This document shows positions 39,184 through 42,431 of a stretch of 42,431 bases of DNA, one piece after another. Both the position numbers and the translations under genes were made by a program. The stretch is taken from NCBI GenBank assembly GCA_001247695.2, contig LGRX02034376.1, forward strand, positions 1 to 42,431, in the 5' to 3' direction. Every line of letters begins with the position of its first letter. The stretch's first letter is position 1. The notes beneath the pieces are model-generated. The model was not told the origin of the DNA, did no database searches, and saw only the letters and a list, made by a program, of their open reading frames with translations. This DNA comes from Cymbomonas tetramitiformis. Lineage: Eukaryota; Chlorophyta; Pyramimonadophyceae; Pyramimonadales; Pyramimonadaceae.

Positions 39184-40077
39184 TCATAAACCGGCTCTTG
39201 TGCCTGTGGCTGTACTGCTCAACAGTGTAAAATTGCCACGGCTTCTTCTTAGTGCCGTCGAGCGCTGTCCCTTCGCACCAGTTCCTTGCACACCCTTTTG
39301 CCCTTGTGAGCACATTGTCTGCAACTTCTCCTCCCAGTCGCGGTGACTCATAGTCTTCGCCACCTGCTGAGTATATGCGTTCGAATTTCCAACCCACTTC
39401 GCCAGCAAAGCTTGTCTCTGCTGAAGGTTCGACCTCGCATGGTCTGCCCAGTTGTTGTCTACAGCGACTGGCTGTCCTGGGGAATTCTGTGCCACCGGAG
39501 ACTCCTCGCAATGAGGTAGTCCCTTTCTGCTCGCCTCTGCAACCGCCAACAAGAGCTCCATAACTCTGCGGTCCATAGCCAAGCCCAAAATGCTTGCCAG
39601 CTCTTCGTCACTCATGCCATCGGCCATGCGTAACGCGTTCGCGCTGTAGCCCATAGCTCGCGATTTCTCATCGAGGTTCACCTCTCGGGTCTCCTCATCT
39701 GAGTCCGCACCAGCGCTGCGAACGACGGTGCCCAACCTCGGCGCTCGAAACGCCCTGGACCCTTGCGTCGCCATGATGGTAGGAAGGGCTCTCAATGGCT
39801 CCCCTACAACGTTCACCATGTAGTGAGGCGTACGATTTGACCTCACCACTGGCCTGGGCTGCCAGCCCTCACATATGATAGATGATACGACCCGGCCCTC
39901 CGGTCTCTCCACCTTGCCCATTACAGAGCGAAACGGGTAGTTCTGAAACAGGTTGCTCCAGTACGCCCTCAATCGATGAGCATACGAACCTGCCCGTGCT
40001 GCGACAAATGGCACTGGTTGGGCAATCACACTGGCGATATAAGGGAACGCCTCGTCTCTGATCTTGGTCTGTACTAG
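39184..40077 (-). pseudogene. C-terminal half of a retroelement cytosine-5 DNA methyltransferase
   Basis: Target-recognition and C-terminal motifs of a C5-methyltransferase; the N-terminal catalytic half (SAM loop, PC, ENV) is missing, cut off near 40077. Seen in order: PFVAARAGSYAHRLRAYWSN, LFQNYPF, a GKVERPEGR stretch, RTPHYMVNVVGEPLRALPT, IMATQGSRAFR, then LDEKSRAMGY (motif IX-like) and ILGLAMDRRVMELL (motif X-like). This string is characteristic of methyltransferase domains in Ty3-type retroelements of algae and plants (family knowledge). It is followed by a Gln-rich linker, and the frame changes near 39240. Inactive as it stands. Confidence 0.72.
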
Positions 40078-40133
40078 GGTGTATCGCGAGTCAGTCGAGA
40101 GACAGACGTGTCAGAATGACGAGTGACAGCACC

Positions 40134-40270
40134 GATGACAGTCACCAGTATGACCGAGAGGTATGACGAGGGTGACTGACAGCATGTGACTTTTGTGACA
40201 ACACTGATGACAGTCACAAGTATGACCGAGAGGTATGACGAGGGTGAGTGGCAGCATGTAACTTTTGAAT
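40134..40270. repeat. 72-bp tandem duplication
   Basis: GATGACAGTCACCAGTATGA starts the first unit at 40134 and its near copy starts at 40206. Two units, few differences. Confidence 0.88.
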
Positions 40271-40958
40271 ATCTGCAACCACAGTAGATCAGGTTGAGAG
40301 AATTGGTGGGAAACCAATCCAGAAATGGAGCCAAACAGAACTGGAGGGAAACCTGGAGAGCCTCAGTTCTTGCCACATCATCAGATCCATGATTATTCAG
40401 CAAATCAGAGCAGAGATCATTGTATGAATGGCAGCTGCAGCCCAAGGGCTAAATGACAAGACAGGCCATCGGACTGGTGAACTTGAAGTGACTGAGCAAT
40501 GTGACTGTCGAATCCGAAGTGACCTGAGGGAATTCGAGTCGACATGTTACTACTTAAAGAGCTGAACAAGCTCTCATGTCAGTTTTTGAATTAGTTACAC
40601 ATTGGCACCAACCTCTGGTGTCTTGTAACCTCAAACAGTAAAAGTTTGACCGAAATATCCGAAATATCCGACATTACCCAAATTTATCCGACATCACCCT
40701 ATGGTCTCTGCACCATATTACCTGTAAGTGTTTGCTTACATACCTGTGAGACTGGTTCAGTCCTCACAACCGAACAACTGGTATCAGCGTGGTCGTGGTT
40801 CACGACTGTCGTTAGTACTTGCGTTCTGCAACCCACAGTACCAACACAATTTCTACTAGCAATTTCCGCCTTTGGGCGACGGAATCGTACCCTGCTCAAC
40901 AGCACGACTTGTTCTCTTGAGAACACCACGTATCCGCATAATTATATCCACTCTGTAT
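40271..40958. other. No recognisable gene
   Basis: About 690 bp with short ORFs only. Sequence near 40640-40690 repeats GAAATATCCGAmATymCC. It may be an LTR or 5' flank of the element whose ORF starts at 41621, but no second copy is available. Confidence 0.4.
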
Positions 40959-41340
40959 CCGCATAATGACGACTTCGCGACTTAAAAAATTGCCTCAAAC
41001 CAGCGTGTGATTTTCTCCGGCGACCTTTCCGCAGAATTCTTCGCGTAACGGTGGAATTCTAGTTCGAATCGACAAATTTTCGCCGGACAAGTCTTGGCAG
41101 TTTTTGTAACGACAGCAATCGTACGACAGTATCTGGACGACACTGTGCCGCATAATGACGACTTCACAGCTTGCCGCCTGTCCAATTTTTCTTCTCCAGC
41201 GTCCTTTCCGCGGGATTCTTCGCGCGACACTGGAATTTTGACTTAATTCAACAAATTTTCAACGAGGCAGGCGCCCGTAGCAATCCGTACCGACAGCAGC
41301 CGTACGACTGTGATTGGACGACGACCTCTGCACCGTATTT
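40959..41340. repeat. Degenerate tandem repeat of about 189 bp in the leader of the terminal ORF
   Basis: CCGCATAATGACGACTTC occurs at 40959 and 41148, each followed by diverged matching sequence (CCTTTCCGC, GATTCTTCGCG, CAACAAATTTTC). A third, weaker unit may begin near 41334. Non-coding. Confidence 0.7.
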
Positions 41341-41620
41341 TGGTGCTTTTCTGCTTCGTACGGTGATCTTTCCGCCCAAATTGTCCTTCCGCGGCAAAAT
41401 CGTGCGTAAATCGACGTCTGCCTTTGTCTCTAGCTTGCTGCCGTTTCCGTGCGCAAAGCTAGAGAAGTAATCGACGGCAGCAGCGTTTCGTTGCGCGGGA
41501 AATCTTTCTTTCCGGGCAACCTTTCCGCACAAATTTTAATTTGCCAGCTGTTTCACCGGTAATCGATCGTATTCTGACCGGAATTTATCGCCGGCACACG
41601 CCAGCTAGCGCGGCGCAGCA

Positions 41621-42431
41621 ATGATGAACGACGACAATTTCAGTAACTCTGGGGCGTATCTGCCCGTCGCTGGTACGGGTGCCTCTCCGCAGCCGGCGAC
41701 GCCGTTTGTGTCAGCGGTGTCAAATTTGGGCGCCCATTTCGGGGTTCCGCCGTCCTTTGTGCCGCAATCAGCTGGGTTTCCGCAATTTCCGTACGACAAT
41801 TCTGCACAATTCGCTGCGTACCCTCCGGGAGCTGTTTTTGACGCGGGAATCATGATGACGCCGCAGCAGCAAATTCTTCACCAACAGCAATTGCAGCAGC
41901 AGTTCGTACACCACCAGCAGCAACTGGAATTACAGCGACAAATGCTTTGGCAACAGCAGCAACCGCACCAGCACCAGCTGCACCCGAGGTCACTGTGGCA
42001 AACGCAGGTGCCAGCTGCCCCGCTTGCTCTGGGACCCGTGTCCCCGGTCCCTTTCAGTGCCCTCACGCCTGGGCCTACACCTGCTTTCCTTGCTGCAGGA
42101 TCTGCCAGCCCTGAGGGGGGGAGGAGAACCGGCACCAGTAGGACCCCTGTTGCCAGTATCGCAGCTCAGCGCTGGCTCCTGTGCGATGTCCCCTGCTGTA
42201 TTCTTTCCTAACGACACGCAGGGCAGCGCTTCTGATCCGGCGATCTTGTCAGCATTGTTGGCCTCAGAATCTTGCCCAAAAGTGGGGGATTGGGTCCCCA
42301 CACCAACAGGGGCCGCCGGAGGCCCTGGCCAATTTTCTACGACGTCAGCAGCAGAGGCCAGCGCTGTGACACCTTGCCCAAAAGTGGGGGATTGGGTCCC
42401 CACACCAACAGGGGCCGCCGGAGGCCCTGGC
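41621..42431 (+). CDS. Gln-rich ORF, runs off the window; possible Gag or host regulator
   Basis: ATG at 41621, first of MMND. Pro/Phe/Ala-rich N-terminal 80 residues, then a Gln/His-rich tract (PQQQILHQQQLQQQFVHHQQ, about residues 85-125), then Pro-rich sequence. The frame closes at 42211. After a run of seven G (42115-42121) the protein-like sequence continues in another frame (MSPAVFFPNDTQGSASD) to the window end. There it enters a 34-residue repeat built on CPKVGDWVPTPTGAAGGPG. The G7 run is therefore a likely one-base indel or slippage site. No domain is recognised; the position after a repeated leader would suit a retroelement Gag, but a host protein is equally possible. Confidence 0.45.
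42271..42431. repeat. About 102-bp repeat at the window end
   Basis: CTTGCCCAAAAGTGGGGGAT starts at about 42271 and again about 102 bp later. The shared stretch is about 58 bp (through GGCCGCCGGAGGCCCTGGC). The period is 34 codons, keeping frame. The array may continue beyond the window. Confidence 0.88.

Larger units (their letters stand above)
37636..40080 (-). mobile_element. Remnant of a Ty3-type element with cytosine methyltransferase and integrase
   Basis: Minus-strand order: C-terminal half of a cytosine-5 methyltransferase (about 40077-39184), linker, integrase (39004-38228), integrase C-terminal part (to about 37700). RT and RNase H are absent, LTRs were not found, and frameshifts and a TAG break it. 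The methyltransferase differs from that of the element at 26963-35216 and resembles those I associate with Ty3-type elements of streptophyte algae and plants. Confidence 0.75.

Noticed and set aside
21536..40080. The gag at 21.5-24.0 kb and the integrase remnant at 37.6-40.1 kb as parts of one element
   Set aside because: Both are on the minus strand, but gag lies downstream of integrase in that orientation, so they cannot be one colinear copy.

Overview
Eukaryotic nuclear DNA, about 42 kb, that is almost entirely nested and broken transposable elements with satellite-like repeats between them. Three features point to an alga or another photosynthetic protist: a PAT/Kangaroo-type DIRS element, Ty3-type elements carrying DNA methyltransferases, and copia-like LTR elements whose primer site matches the initiator-tRNA anticodon loop. 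The species cannot be fixed from the sequence. Only one weak two-exon host-gene candidate was found (8956-9499, minus strand).

Layout. 1-714: tandem duplication and microsatellites. 715-5992: a tyrosine-recombinase retrotransposon (gag; RT-RNase H-methyltransferase; Tudor-like domain plus recombinase) with split direct repeats, inserted in a 33-bp tandem array. 6112-10848: minisatellites, the host-gene candidate and unexplained sequence. 10849-11080 and 20700-20920: G-rich arrays. 11373-16509 (minus) and 16718-20094 (plus): two related LTR elements that encode only a Gag-like protein with a C-terminal membrane segment; a third remnant lies at 35.7-37.1 kb. 21085-21520: a 436-bp near-perfect palindrome. 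21536-23961 (minus): a Ty3-type gag interrupted by a 1,037-bp element with terminal inverted repeats, ten regularly spaced iterons and one unrecognised 135-codon ORF. 24.0-26.96 kb: AT-rich sequence and short tandem repeats. 26963-35216: a complete-ended Ty3-type LTR element with 1,281-bp LTRs that themselves hold an ORF. Its polyprotein carries RT remnant, RNase H, an amino-methyltransferase-like domain, integrase, chromodomain and a cytosine-5 methyltransferase. 37636-40080 (minus): remnant of another Ty3-type element, with the C-terminal half of a different cytosine methyltransferase upstream of integrase. 40134-42431: tandem repeats and a Gln-rich ORF running off the window.

Common theme: three unrelated retroelements here carry four methyltransferase modules and two chromatin-reader-like modules (Tudor-like, chromodomain). 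This suggests that manipulating or reading host chromatin is a recurrent strategy of the elements in this genome. The best candidates for undescribed systems are the iteron-bearing element at 22841-23877, the dual-methyltransferase Ty3 element, the Tudor-recombinase fusion, and the Gag-only LTR family with a membrane tail.
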